A stretch of DNA of 64,000 nucleotides from Cercis canadensis (taxonomy: Eukaryota > Streptophyta > Magnoliopsida > Fabales > Fabaceae), in assembly GCA_003255065.1 (NCBI GenBank), contig QAOA01000058.1, forward strand, positions 490,298 through 554,297, in the 5' to 3' direction. The position numbers were made by a program, and so were the translations under genes. This document shows positions 14,650 to 38,917 of the stretch, in pieces. A model generated the notes under the pieces. It had not been told where the DNA came from. It searched no databases and saw nothing but the letters and a program-made list of their open reading frames with translations. Within the stretch, counting starts at the first letter, position 1. Every line of letters begins with the position of its first letter.

Positions 14650-16245
14650 TTAAGAATATGCATGCTTGTATTGTAAGTGTTTAATTGATTCAATCGACTT
14701 CAGACAGAGCCAAAACATGAGTTAGATGGACGCAATGAAGATTAACTTATATTTTTGCACTCTCTCTCTCTTTCTTTTCCTGTAAAGTTGAAGAAACTGT
14801 GGAAAGAGCATGCATGGATGAGAGTTAAAACATGTGGTGCATAGACCTTTTTTTCCCCTGGTAATTCTAGAGTGTAATTATTCTTTTAGTAAAGCTATCA
14901 CATTAGCAAAAAGAACAAAACAAGAGATAGGATAGAGATAAGAGAAGTGAAAAGAGGGAAAATTGAGATGGATGAGATCACGAATTGTACTTTCTTATAA
15001 GATTACGGAGATTTTATGACTCAGACCCAAATTTAATTTCATGGAATTATTTTTAGTTAACATTGAATTTTATAAAGCATGTTCAGTTATGAAAACTTGT
15101 AAAGTAATTAAATCCCAAACATCATACAGAATTTTACGCATAATCCCAAGGATAAATCCAATTAAGACTAAAAGTTACGAACAGGATCCTCCACTATTTT
15201 GACCAATACTTCCCAATAAAGATCAGATGTGAGAAAAAAAAAAGAAAAAAAAAGTAAAGCACACAGACTAGATCTTTGTTGTTAAGAACTAAAGCACGTA
15301 AATCAGAATCTCAATACACGCAGAACCATACCATTTTCACATTATCAATACAAGTAAAATTGACAAACTTAATTCCCAATCATTATTTAAATATTTTTGT
15401 ACACATCATAAAACTTTATCATCCTAGAATAATAAAAGGGGTTTGTTAACCTACATTAATATACTCAAGAAAAAGGATTGAGAGAAATTGTCCCCTTATT
15501 TAAATGAGTAGAGAAATATTTTTAACATTCCCAAATTTGGGATACCAAAAAGAAAAAGAAAAATATTATACAAGAGTATTGGAGGGTTAGTCCTATGCTC
15601 ATTTCCCACTTACTTTCCCAAACAACTTTCAATTAGGATAGGAGTTAGGTTTTATTTTACTAATATATATAATTATGAGTTAATAACTTTTAATATTTAT
15701 ATAGCTTAATTTATTGAATAAAAATAGTAATAATATCACGTGCTTCTTAAGTTATTACGCTATTTTTATTCTATATAATTAAGTAAGAATATATTGATAA
15801 TAGCTTAATTGGTAGGTTGAAGTTGCATGAAGAAAAAATGTTCGGCATATATATAGAAATATAAATAATGTATAAATTTCTTTTACCAAAAGAAAAGAAG
15901 AGAAAATTATTGTTAAAGAACTTAAATAAAAATAATTTTTGGTGGGTTACAAGTTATACTTTATTAAACTCATGTCACAATATATCGGTTGTATATACTT
16001 TATGATTAGTGACTATTTGTAGTTTTATATAATCAGTGATTATCTTATCTCTAGTAGTTATATATAGACCACTAGAGATTACAGAATTACTACTAGTCAT
16101 ATGAAACTTCAAATAACTACGTATCAATGATTTAAAAAAAAATGAAAGGTAATTTTAAAATTCAATTAAAATTATTTTTATTTAAATTTTATTATAATAA
16201 TTACTTCACAAAATAATGTATAGATTTATATGTATAAATAAGTGT
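14650..16245. other. intergenic region with a repeat shared with about 44.2-44.4 kb
   Basis: Very AT-rich DNA upstream of the alpha-galactosidase start. The part at about 15985-16200 (GACTATTTGTAG, CTTATCTCTAGTAG, ACTAGTCA and AATTTTAAAATTCA blocks) recurs in diverged form at about 44225-44420 in the same orientation. This suggests an old dispersed repeat. No genes are seen. Confidence 0.4.
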
Positions 16246-16505
16246 TTGTTAAGTTACACTCCTCTTAGAGGAATTGTAATACTATCCACTCTTAATTATG
16301 GGCTTTTAATGGGATTTAGAAGTTAAATTTAGTATCATTATAAATATTTTAAAAAATTAACCACATAATATGTGATAAAATATATAATTTTTTTTATAAA
16401 TTGTAAGAACAATATAATATAAAAAATTATGTATTATATTATATATTAAATGATTCAATTTTTAAATTTTTTTATAATAATACTAAAATTATTAACCTAA
16501 CGAAG
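16246..16505. mobile_element. MITE-like repeat, related to the element at 42.6-42.9 kb
   Basis: Contains the block TTAAATTTAGTATCATTATA followed by AAATATTTTAAAAAATTAA, then a TATAATTTTTTTTATAAA core and a TTGTAAGAACA segment. The same order of blocks is found in the left arm of the clear foldback element at 42.6-42.9 kb. The right arm here is degenerate. No coding capacity. Confidence 0.4.
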
Positions 16506-17173
16506 AGTAGGGCGCCAAATGTAGCTTAGAATACAGGCTATAAATAATATTTAATAAAATAATTAACCCTGGGAGTCCCAAATCTGACATTTTGAATAGA
16601 AAGAAAAAGGTGGACGATGGTATTGTTACTTCCTTCCTACACCACTTTCTTCTCATTATCCAACATTAAGAAAATTCACATTCTCCCAAAATCATGTCTC
16701 AAGTTTTTAGCTTTTACCCGGTTAGGGTTTAAGTTTTTTTTTTTTTTTCTTTTTCTTGCACAATTTTATTTAGCNTCCTTCTCTTGCACAATTTTATTTA
16801 GCGCATCATCAACCGATGTCTCTTTCAGCTCTAGATTTTCTCTTTTCGTCCGAAAGACTCGAAGTAGCTGCTCGAAGCTTTTGAGCAGTTTTTCGATTTG
16901 AGGTAAAACCCGCAAAACCCAATTTCACTTTTCTTACTCTGAACGACACTCTGAATATCTAAGTGATTAAATTTCCAGAATTTGTTGTATGATTCTGAAC
17001 TCATTATCTTCTGCATCGGTTTTTGCTCACTCGAATTCCTTTCACATTCCGCTAGGTTTCTCTTTGCAACGCGCTTCCCATTTTTTTTTTGGCGGGAAAT
17101 TCCTCCGAGTTTTTCTACCCAGATTGCCCTTACCCTAAAGTTGGAAACTTTGAGGGAAAGCGCTTGAAAGTGA

Positions 17174-22917
<5,744 letters not shown>

Positions 22918-23933
22918 TGTAATATTTTAACTCTTGTCCGATATTTGCTAGTGTGTGGCAGATAATTTAACAGTATTTAGGGCTCTTGAGCTTCTCTATA
23001 TTTATGTTTCCCTCTTTCCACCTCTTTAGTTGAATATTTGTGTTTTTGTAAGCAATCACTAGTTTTCCCTTGATTAGTCTATGGTGGTAGCATCTAGTAC
23101 TTGCTTCATTTATATTAGAGTAAATCTTACCGAACTCCCTCTAACTTTGGTTTATGTGAGGTTCGAAAATGTGTAGTCAACCCCTTAAGCGTGTAAAACA
23201 TCTCGTCCATTTGATTGATAGAAGGTTGATGGAAAAACATGTGCAAGTCACATGGGGGCAGCGGAGGTGGTGTGAAATAATTAGTATCACATCACATAAC
23301 AATAGTAAGTGAATAAATGGATGGATTGCTTCTATCGTTGATCATTTAAAAGTTTAAGTGAATCATAAATAAATATAAGAATCACCTCTTTGTTTTTGGC
23401 CCATAGATATAAGAATCAACATGACCCATCTATTATGATGCTTAACAAATCCATTCAAGATTCACATATTAATATCATGGATGAGTATGAGTGTCTAATC
23501 TTGGATGGACATTGATACTACTCTTGGTTGGACATTGATAGTACTCTTAGCGGAGGAAGATGATAATGTTATGTTAATTAAATTTTAACTGTTCATCCTT
23601 ATTAAAAAAATTTCAATGGCATAAATAATGTCACGTCATCATTCTTATAAGAATTCTTCCCCTTTTTTAATGGCATAAATGATCTCAATGACAACCTCTT
23701 GGTGGAACGCAGCCTGAACCTTCTTTCCTCTTCCTTTCACTTGGGTTCCAATTTAGTGTCATCACAAACCGCGTTCCCTTTAATATTCGATTATATTTCT
23801 ACCAAGCTTTTCCACACAACCCTTAACCTATACCCACTTATGACTTAACCCTCTTCCTACATCACAACCTTTGTATTATCTCTCTTGCTTTACTTCTTCT
23901 TCCAGTCACTTGCTATTTTTGGTGTCACCAAAC
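22918..23933. other. intergenic region between MSI1 and the NHL gene
   Basis: Contains the presumptive MSI1 3' UTR (first 200 nt or so), then AT-rich DNA and the promoter region of the NHL-like gene. No coding sequence was recognised. Confidence 0.45.
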
Positions 23934-24588
23934 ATGTCTGACATAAAAAAACAACCTCTTTACACGAGCTTACTCCGGCCCCTCAATTCCACCACCGGTG
24001 CAACCCCAAGCTCGCCGCGAGGTTGCTGCTGCCGTGTTCTCAGCGCCCTTTGGAAGCTTCTCGCCGCAATCATCGTCATCATAGTCCTGGCAATCCTCAT
24101 CTTCTGGCTTATTGTCCAACCACGCTCTTTCAAATTCTACGTGACCAATGCAAACCTCACCAAGTTTGATTACACCAACAACACTCTCCACTATGACCTT
24201 GTCCTCAACTTCACCGCCCACAACCCAAACAAGAAGCTTGGCATCTACTACGATGAAATGAGGCAAGAGCATTCTATGAAGGCAACAGGCAGTTACTTGA
24301 CCACTTGGCTGAATTCGTTTCGCCAGGATAACAAGACTTCCAACACTTTGGGACGTGTGTTTAGAGGGCAACAAGTGATGGTGTTTGAAATCTCTGCGTA
24401 CAATGAAGAGAAGAAGAGTGGGATTTTTAGCATTGATGTCAAATTGTCAACTTGTACTTTGAAATTAGGTTTAGGCTTGGGGATTTCAATTTCATAACTC
24501 ACTCTTACCATCCCATGGCCAAATGTCAACTAAAGGAACCGCGTTAGGGAATGGGTTTGAGTCCACAAAGTGTGATGTTGATTTTTGA
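23934..24588 (+). pseudogene. NDR1/HIN1-like (NHL, LEA-2) protein gene, frameshifted
   Basis: NHL proteins are single-pass membrane proteins linked to pathogen and stress responses. The frame from the ATG at 23934 gives a Pro/Ser-rich head, a Cys cluster (GCCCRVL), a membrane span (AAIIVIIVLAILIFWLI, about residues 48-64) and the LEA-2 start (FYVTNANLTKFD, NFTAHNPNKKLGIYYDE). The frame then drifts. Family-like ARAFYEG is found in the +1 frame near 24258-24280. The original frame resumes (TTWLNSFRQDNKTS...VFRGQQV, YSIDVKL-like). Family-like LYFEIRFRLGDF is then found only in the +1 frame after about 24445. The canonical end FESTKCDVDF with stop TGA 24586-24588 is in yet another frame. The open frame itself stops early at 24497. 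At least three or four small indels are therefore implied, from either pseudogenisation or sequence error. Confidence 0.8.
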
Positions 24589-25559
24589 AGCTCCTTTTTA
24601 TTGCATAATTTCAATAGTTTTATTTTTATTTTTAGTAAGTTATTTGTTGTATATTTATGAAATATTTGTCATTATTACATTTTTTGGCCATGTGAATGTG
24701 TTACTGTGTAGACCAAAGATGAGTTCACTATAATAGAAAGTGTTAACTAAACACAGTAATACAATATTTTTGAGAATCATATTCCCAGTAATGTTATTTT
24801 TTTGAGAAGTGATTCCCGATAATAAAAATTTAAATTCAATCCCCATACCAAATGCCACTTATGGTTACAATTGGAGAAAAAACGTTTTCAAGCAATGTTA
24901 ATGGATTCAGGTTAATTTTTTTTTTATACAAGTTAAAGATATGTTTTTATTATGATATATTAATGAAATAACTTCAATTTTCCTTTATTTTTTAATATAA
25001 TTTAACATATCATATTTATAAATTCTAGTTATTTTTTTAATTTTATTAAATATTTTTTTTTAAATTTATAAGTATCACATTAATTCTTTCGTTAAATTAT
25101 GTAATTTCATCTCGAAGTAACCTCCCCTTATTCTAATTTATTTGAACCAAAAAAAATATAATTTCAAACATTTTTGTTCTTATTAACCTTTTACCAATCA
25201 TTTTATGGAAATTTGTTATTTTAAATTATATTTTAACATTTTTTTTATTTTTATCATCAAATGATATATTTGGTTCAAACCTTTTAGAAAAGGTAATTTT
25301 ATTAATATAAAAAAATTATTTCAAAGAATATCTGGTTTACTGTCAGACGGCGTACTTTTTTTTTTTTTTTCTTGGTGGACTACCACTATGAATCGGGCGT
25401 TACCTGATTTATTGATTGAAATTCTTGGGCCTAATGTCCAAGGCGTTTATTTTTAGATGTAGAAATATTTTCGTCTTGATCTGGAATTGGATTCTTTGGG
25501 CCCAACGAATTGAAGAAGAAGCCCATAAACCCAATGTTCACTTTCACGTTACATCTCTG
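24589..25559. other. intergenic, very AT-rich
   Basis: Separates the NHL-like pseudogene from the delta-COP leader. Several T/A runs occur (24910-25320). No coding frame, RNA gene or clear transposon ends were seen. Confidence 0.45.
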
Positions 25560-25699
25560 TGTGACTAAATATTTTCTATGCGATTACAGTATCAAATCTA
25601 ACTCTGCCTCTCTCGTTTGCTTGAGACGTAGAGAAGAAGAAGAAGAAAGAAGAAGAAGAAAGAAGAAGAAGAAAGAAGAAGAAGCAGCAGTAGATCGAG
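25560..25699 (+). other. first 5'-UTR exon of the delta-COP gene, with GAA repeat
   Basis: A non-coding leader that ends in GATCGAG|GTAAGC at 25699/25700. It contains a GAA/GAAA-rich purine tract at 25632-25686. The paired acceptor TTTTGTAG at 27561-27563 opens the second leader exon (27564), which carries the start codon. The intron is 1,864 bp. The transcription start is not determined; 25560 is only a nominal left limit. Confidence 0.6.
25632..25686. repeat. GAA-rich microsatellite in delta-COP leader
   Basis: Irregular (GAA)n/(GAAA)n purine tract with several periods. It lies inside the predicted 5' UTR, just before the first donor site. Such tracts are common in plant leaders and can act as splicing enhancers, but this is inference. 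Confidence 0.8.
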
Positions 25700-26547
25700 G
25701 TAAGCTCTTGCTCAGATTTCACTTTCAAATGTTTGTTCCCCACCTCATGAATGCCTAATTTTCACTGAAATTCCATCATGTCTATGGATCCGAGATTCTG
25801 GTTTTCCAATTCGATCGAATTTCTGTTTTTATCACATTTCCCCCTATAATTTGTTTTCCCCGTGGATTCAAATGTTGAAATTTGAATGTGTTTCGAGTGA
25901 AATGGCCTATGAAGTTTGTGAGACAGTGCTGTTTGCGATCGGAGAACTCAAGACAGTATGGTTTGGGATCGCGGAATTCGATCAATGTTGCCAAATCGGG
26001 TGTGGGTGTCCCTTTTATGAAGCTGATCTGTAGTCTGTGCTTTTATTATCCACTGCTTGTTCTTTCATTTTGATATTTTAATTGAGAAAATGACCACTCC
26101 TTGATGAGGGGTAGTACTTTGTTTGAATATCTGCGAGATTTAACTGAAGAAGTGGCCAAAATTTGCTCTTGTTAATTCTGAAATTGTTTTGGGAGTTGTG
26201 TTTATTAGGTTCAACTTTTAATTTTGCAAGAGAGATGCCGGTGGATCAGTTGGCTATAGGATGTAGATAGTGGTGGCAGTTTGTACCTTCAAGGTATTTA
26301 GTATCAAAAAACTGTTCATAAGATGAATTCATTGGAAACATAGTGGTAGAGTTGATGCGATGCAGAAAAGTAGCCATCTATAGATACTTGTATACATAGG
26401 CAATGGGATTCCTGGTTGCATATCTTAATAGCTTAGATCTGGAATTTAAGGATGGAAAGAACCCGTCTAGTACATATATCGATTTTCAGGATATGGTAGA
26501 CCGGTTAGCAAAGTTGGACAAAATAGATAAATACTAGAGGAAAAATT

Positions 26548-27016
26548 ACAAACTGATTTTTTTGTTTCTTGTTTTTTGGTGGATCTAGTCCAGTATTTGA
26601 AGCTGGAATTAGCTTAGATAAAATTTGAAGAAGGAAACAAAATTGTGATTTTTCTTATTGTTGGGAAAGACATGCAAAAAACTCTACATATCCTTCTGTT
26701 TAAAAGAGATTGAGACTTTGGGATTGATGAATTTGATTTCTATTAAGAGTTCAATATAGAGGGTTGTAAGTCACTGACTGGNACAAACTGATTTTTTCGT
26801 TTTTTGTTTTTTGGTGGATCTAGTCCAGTATTTGAAGCTGGAATTAGCTTAGATAAAATTTGAAGAAGGAAACAAAAATGTGATTTTTCTTATTGTTGGG
26901 AAAGACATGCAAAAAACTCTACATATCCTTCTGTTTAAAAGAGATTGAGACTTTGGGATTGATGAATTTGATTTCTATTAAGAGTTCAATATAGAGGGTT
27001 GTAAGTCACTGACTGG
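26548..27016. repeat. 234-bp direct duplication joined by a single N
   Basis: Bases 26548-26781 and 26783-27016 are near-identical copies with a few substitutions. They are separated only by the N at 26782. This lies in the first leader intron of delta-COP. The single N exactly at the junction suggests two overlapping contig ends that were not merged, rather than a biological tandem repeat. Confidence 0.85.
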
Positions 27017-27633
27017 TATGCAAATAGTCAAGACTTGATCCTGTTACTCAGAAACACTGTACAAATGGTTTTAATTATAAACTGGAAAAATTATACGTAA
27101 AAGGAATAATGCTTGATACAAAATCTTGAATACTAGTCTCCATCAGTAAGCAGCTAGTGTGTCTGAGATTTCCATTAATGGATAGAACATTGTTGAATTG
27201 TTGTCGGAATTTAGCATAATGTCTTAGGCTAAGATAAATGTATATTTCATCAAATCATTCATAGAAATTAGTTTATGGCATATTAGCTGAGGTGGATGGT
27301 AATTTTAGAGGGGCATTCTCTAATATCTTAGTAAAGAGAAGTTCATGTAGCTTCCTTTATGATGTGTATGGTGTTTTTCGCTTAACTAACCTAGGTGTAA
27401 TCATTACCTATAAAAAAAAAAAAGAAGGAAAAGGGGCAAAGAAACTTGATTGGAAGGGTTTGTAATGTTCTCTTCCTTTTGACTGAGAATTGTTTTTTGA
27501 TCTATGCTTTGTCATGTTCTGTATTATAAGTTTAAAGTGTTATATATATTGCCATTTTTGTAGGTATTCAATTCAACCTTGCTCAATTGCTTTCAGTTGG
27601 TGGTTTCTGGTTGCCATATCCTTATAAGCCAAG

Positions 27634-34031
<6,398 letters not shown>

Positions 34032-34495
34032 TTGATTTTCCTCTCAACCTTGAGCTATGACAGTTTTGCTTTTGGAGTTATGGTTTTTTCATCATTAGTT
34101 TTTTCTTCCCCAAGTAACCAAGTTACATCTTTTGTTGGTCCTCATGTAGTTACACATTAGTTTTTTGGCAAGATACAGCATGAAGTATGATTTATTGTCA
34201 TTAATGTGAACCTTGAGTGTCGTTTTTCCTGTTTATGTAGATTTTATATGTATAGAAATTTACCTCCCCCTCCTTCCTTTTTCCCCGTTATTAATAAATT
34301 TATATTACACAACTGACCCAAAAAAAAAAAAAAATACAGTCAAATTCATTCATTCCAATACAAGCGAGAAAATTAAGTAAAGATTGATGATATAAAGTTT
34401 GTTTAATAGCGAAGGGCTTTTATAAACGCCTTGGAATTGCTTTTTCAGAGATATTTAGTCCCGTTATGAAGCCGTAAGAATTCATAATTTAGTTT
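34032..34495. other. delta-COP 3' UTR and flank
   Basis: Sequence following the TAA at 34029-34031. A GTTATTAATAAATTTAT stretch at about 34287-34303 could hold a polyadenylation signal (AATAAA). An A-run follows at 34320-34334. No coding frame. Confidence 0.45.
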
Positions 34496-35009
34496 AATTT
34501 AGTCTGTTTTAAAGTTTGTCTAAGGTTTATGTGGAAGTTATTTTGGAGGGGAAAGAAAAAGAGATGGGAGGAATAAAATTCTCATCTCTTTTGTTTGGAA
34601 GATTTATTTTAAAAAAGAAAAGGAGAGGGGAGGGTAAGATGTAACTCATATACTTTTTTTTTGGTCCATTTTTGTCTTCTTTTAAATGGAAGGGTTTGAA
34701 GATGAAATATGTTAAAATAATTATTATATCTCTTTATTTTTTTTTTAAATTTCTCACCCTTTTATTATGAAATAAGTGTATTATATTATTTGATTTTATA
34801 TTAAATATATTTATTTTAATAATAAAGAGTAAACTAGTAAAAATATATTACAATAGAATTTTTTCTTTTCTTTCTTCTCTTTTTATTTATTTTAATCATC
34901 CAAACAAAAGAGTAAAAAAAATTTTCAATTTTTCTTTCATTTCTTTTTCTTCCTCTCATATTCTCTTTTCTCTTTTTCTCTCATTTCAAACTCTAAAATA
35001 GACCCTAAA
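34496..35009. mobile_element. foldback / MITE-like element
   Basis: The left end (TTTAGTCTGTTTTAAAGTTTG) is an imperfect reverse complement of the right end (CAAACTCTAAAATAGACCCTA). Inside, a TTGTTTGGA block on the left faces TCCAAACAA on the right. The left arm is purine-rich and the right arm pyrimidine-rich. It is about 515 bp with no coding capacity. No target duplication was firmly identified. Confidence 0.45.
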
Positions 35010-37990
35010 AGAAATCAGAAAATTGGTTCCTTGTATTGCTTTATTAAAAGGAGGTTTTTTAGATATTTTTAGTATTTATGTAGTATGTCATATTACATAA
35101 AAATAATCAATAAATAAATGACATGTGTACAAATTAACTATTTTTAAGTTTGTTTAAAAAATTAAATAAATTATATTTTATATATAATAAAATATAAAAA
35201 TTATGTATGCTTGCCACGTCAGTGTAGTATAGCATACTTACGTAGTATCATAGAATCCCCGTTATTAAAATGTTGGCCACTCTGACAAATGGATGGATGT
35301 AAATAAGTGGATATAAATAATGGGAGTGAAAATATATATTATTAATTAGTTGATTGAAGACATTTTCAGAAATGATATGTATAATGTAGAAACTTAATCG
35401 TCATCAAATCATATATAAAGCTAAGGAGTTTTTCCAAAATTTGATTTATTTTTAAAGATAATAAATAAAAATATTATCTGGAGTGTAGTAATTTTATCCA
35501 TCTTAGTAAAACTATTATATATCTTTGAGTCTTTGACTATGTTTTCATAAATTAATTAAATCTTTTTGCTTACCTTAATAAACGTAATTCAAATTTCATA
35601 AAATTATATGGAGCGACACCGACACGGTCTATGGAAAGTGGCATTGGAAGTTACATGTTATTTATTGTAAGAATCTACCATTCACTTTCGTCGAACAAAA
35701 TTATGAAATTGCCATTGCTGCCGAGTCCCAACTAATCCAACTTGATCATGCTATTTCAAGTTTTATTTTCAAATTTTTATAAAACAAAAGGACATAACTT
35801 TCAGATGAAACCGTCAAAGGGTTTGAATAATTTGAATTCTTTGGGAAATTGATTTTTCTGTTACTTAACTTCTAAGACTTTGGGTTTACATCCTACGTTA
35901 GCAGAATAGCAGCTGTAGCTTTCATACGATGGTTGACCAAACGAGGTCAACACACGTATCATGCATGAGAATTTGTTGGCAAATTTTGGATTATGCTAAG
36001 GTCAACTATGAAAAATAAATTATTACTTGTCACTTCAAAGTTCAAAGATTGAAGAAATGAGATACACGACATTCTTACTGTTCTATACTGGAGTCTGGAC
36101 ATACATATTTTAAATTAGTTTTCATTTTCTTTTTTATCAATCAATTAGTTGATTAAACTTTTTTTTCCCGAAAAGATGCATAATATATCTCTTGTTTATA
36201 AAGTGATTTAGTCACTATCTTCAAATAGGAAAATGTCATATTATTACTTTAAATAAAAGAAAGAAAGAAAGAAAGAAAGAAAGAAAATGTCATATTACTA
36301 AAGTAATTGAGATATATATTTTATTAACATTTTTTTTAACTATTTACTTTAATATGCAATTAATAATATATCTAAATTAAATCCTTTAGTGTTACTTTAG
36401 AAAATTAATTGTCAAATTGTATCATATAAGTAAGAAGCCTACATTACTTCTCAGCATATATATATATAACTAGGTTTTCTGATTAGAGATATAGAAAAAT
36501 GAAAATAAACCTGAAATTTCAAAACTTTGTTGGTAAAAAGGAAAGTGAGAATTGGACTAACAAGAATCAAAGGCACACTTTGTGCAAAATGGGTAGTATA
36601 TTATAGTGTTTCTGAGTTATATGCAGTGAATATTTAATTAATCAGGCATAAAAACACATAGTTTTTCCTGACCATTTAAATCGTTGAGAGTCATAAATAA
36701 AAGCCGCGTATAAAGATAGTTCCATAAGTTCTCTGTTTGACGAGATTGAATGCATCTGCATGCATTACAAGCCATGAATGGATAGATTTTAAACGAAGGT
36801 GACACGCAAATAATGACCTAATTATCAAGAATATTTCCATTTATATTATAGTAATGGAAAATAAATTTGCTTGTTGATTACGGTAAATTACATGAGTGCA
36901 ATTGATAATATAATTCACTACCATGTATATATAATTTTGACACAATGAAACAGAGGATGCTTTGGCGTCTGGTTGTATGTTAGTTTTGTTACCAAGGAAC
37001 TAGGTTCATTTTCCTTGCTGATTTTTTATTGGTTAACCACTATTCTCGTAAAAATGGTATGTTTCACCAGTTTATGATAAAACCGACAACTGATTTATAG
37101 TAAAAACAGTTGAGGTTATTACCATACCAATATCAAGGATGGTTCACTTTTTCACCCATTTTTTAGTGACAAAGAATGAGAAAAAGATAAGGAAACTTGA
37201 TAAAAAAATCTTAAATAAATATTTTTATTTTTATTTTTATTTGAAATTATATCTATAACCCTATTTTTGGCAAAAATTTATCTAATAAACAGTTAAAAAG
37301 ATGAATGATATCATCAGTTTAATTAGGTACATGCACATCCTAACTAATATTTTTTTCACCTATTTCATTTATTTGTTTTTCTATTGTGGGGCATTTTTTG
37401 GAAGCACACTGTTTATATGCTACCCCACTTCCAAGTCTTCCATCACAAATATTTAAATTTCTTCTAGTGTTAGTAATGAAAAGTATAAAAATATCACTAG
37501 CTAGGTTGAAATCAATTGTATAAAGAGCATAAAAAGGGGTAACGCGTACAGAGCGAACGGCCATGTTGTGGTTATTTCGAAGGAAAATGAGCGAAAATTG
37601 TGTGAATAGTCAAACTTGGGCGGGTCACCCACGTAACATAGCTTACATCCTTCACCCATTCAAACTTCAAACCTTTGAGTCTTTCAAACATATATATCAC
37701 AAAACGCGAAGGGAGGGCTTTCACAGTTTCTAATTGTAATCCAAATTAATGACATAAAATGTGAAAGGAAAAACCAGATGAAATTTCTCTCTAGATTACC
37801 AATAATTTCATGGTCAGTTCCTTGATAAGAATAACAAGAAAACACGTCAGAAGCTGCAATTGGATAGGCCTTAATAAGAATAACAAAAGACATTTCAATC
37901 TCTACTTGTGCTTGTTATAAGCCAAATCACACGCATAGGACGGCGTTTTCACACTTCATAACCGAAGAACATAGAAAATTAGGAAATGAT
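35010..37990. other. intergenic region
   Basis: About 3 kb of AT-rich DNA with no recognisable gene. It contains a GAAA microsatellite (about 36256-36287). The right end carries the distal promoter of the first small-peptide gene, including a CGTCA (TGACG on the minus strand) at 37845-37849. Confidence 0.45.
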
Positions 37991-38063
37991 GACAGCAATT
38001 TCTGTGTAGATTACCGTCAATTACTTGGTAACTTCATTATTTTCATATATGAAGGCCCCTCGC

Positions 38064-38070
38064 TATAAAT
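38064..38070 (+). promoter_or_regulatory. TATA box of small-peptide gene 1
   Basis: TATAAAT 147 nt upstream of the ATG at 38211. The other two family members have TATAAAT-type boxes 129 nt and 102 nt upstream of their ATGs, so the layout is conserved. Confidence 0.65.
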
Positions 38071-38210
38071 ACCCCATATTACTTGAAAATGAAGACAGCA
38101 ATTTTCTCTACCCATATCAGTTTCTTTCATCAATTTCTCAAGGCACATCACAAAACAAGATTCTCTATAACCACAAGCTGTGATCGATTCATTTTCAAGG
38201 TGCAAGCACA

Positions 38211-38348
38211 ATGAGTACCCAAAACATAAACATCCAAAAGGTTCTTTGCCCTACAACTAGGCCTCCCCCTAGGACCAATACCTCTAGCTCTTCAAACCCT
38301 GGGGTTCAACTCCCAACCATTCAGAAGATATTTACAAGGAAGAAATAA
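38211..38348 (+). CDS. small basic Pro/Ser-rich peptide, copy 1 (45 residues), unknown family
   Basis: Reads MSTQNINIQKVLCPTTRPPP, then a Ser-rich stretch, then VQLPTIQKIFTRKK and TAA. It is 71% or more identical to the copy at 40601, and substitutions are concentrated in the Ser-rich middle and the extreme N-terminus. There is no signal peptide or membrane segment; one Cys, a PPP, and basic ends. The ATG context GCACAATGAGT matches that of the copy at 45097. Downstream at 38394-38460 is a conserved non-coding element shared by all three genes. In this copy the 3'-UTR intron seen in the other two has shrunk to about 33 nt (38352-38384), too short to splice. I do not recognise the family. Confidence 0.65.
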   Translation: MSTQNINIQKVLCPTTRPPPRTNTSSSSNPGVQLPTIQKIFTRKK

Positions 38349-38384
38349 ATTGTATCTTTCACATTCATTAGGATTTTCGTGCAG

Positions 38385-38460
38385 ATCATTTACGTGGAAA
38401 TGGGACCAACATTGGAATTAGGAGATTTACTGAAGGAGATGGGTGATATACATTCCTAGC
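38385..38460 (+). other. conserved 3' element of the small-peptide family (copy 1)
   Basis: The block starting GTGGAAATGGGACCAACATT (38394) aligns with 41039 onward (GTGGAAATGGGACGTTGGAA) and 45419 onward (GTGGAAGGTAGGAGGACCAA). It lies after the stop codon in all three genes and directly after a 3' splice site in copies 2 and 3. The frames differ and carry stops, so it behaves as UTR rather than coding. Confidence 0.6.
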
Positions 38461-38639
38461 TCGCTGTACCATTATTTGTTCATTCTTTTATGTTTACATT
38501 TGTTGCGTGTTTGTAAACCCTTTTCCTGTTCTTTGTTTTCTTCATAGTTATTCGAAAAAATCTCAGTGGTAAAGTGTGATGTAGTCATACGTAGTCCATT
38601 TTACAATATTGTCTTCAAATGTAAAAACAAAATTCTCCA

Positions 38640-38663
38640 TGATTATATATATATATATATATC
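38640..38663. repeat. AT microsatellite
   Basis: Run of alternating TA at the 3' end of the copy-1 duplicated unit, next to the ACAAAATTCTCCAT motif shared with 41280-41310. Confidence 0.7.
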
Positions 38664-38850
38664 TCCCTCTGTTCTTCGGGTGTAATATATCTCTCTTTGT
38701 CTTCATATGCGTACGTAGCTCGTTTCTCAGCTTCTGAATTTTTTATTACTTTTCGGTTGACTTGAACTATCAGTTTACCAAAAATGAAACTAATTAAAAA
38801 GCTTTAATTTAGAGAAGGAAGCTAACAAGTATAAATTATAGAATGTTTGA

Positions 38851-38913
<63 letters not shown>
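38851..38913. repeat. compound (AT)n(AG)n microsatellite
   Basis: About 11 AT units followed by about 20 AG units, then an A-run. Intergenic between small-peptide copies 1 and 2. Confidence 0.9.

Positions 38914-38917
<4 letters not shown>

Noticed and set aside
26548..27016. Interpretation as a biological 234-bp tandem repeat or TRIM element
   Set aside because: The single N exactly between the copies, repeated at other N positions, favours an assembly artefact.
36256..36287. GAAA tandem as a CRISPR-like or regulatory array
   Set aside because: It is a plain 4-bp microsatellite with no spacers; CRISPR arrays are not expected in a plant nuclear genome.
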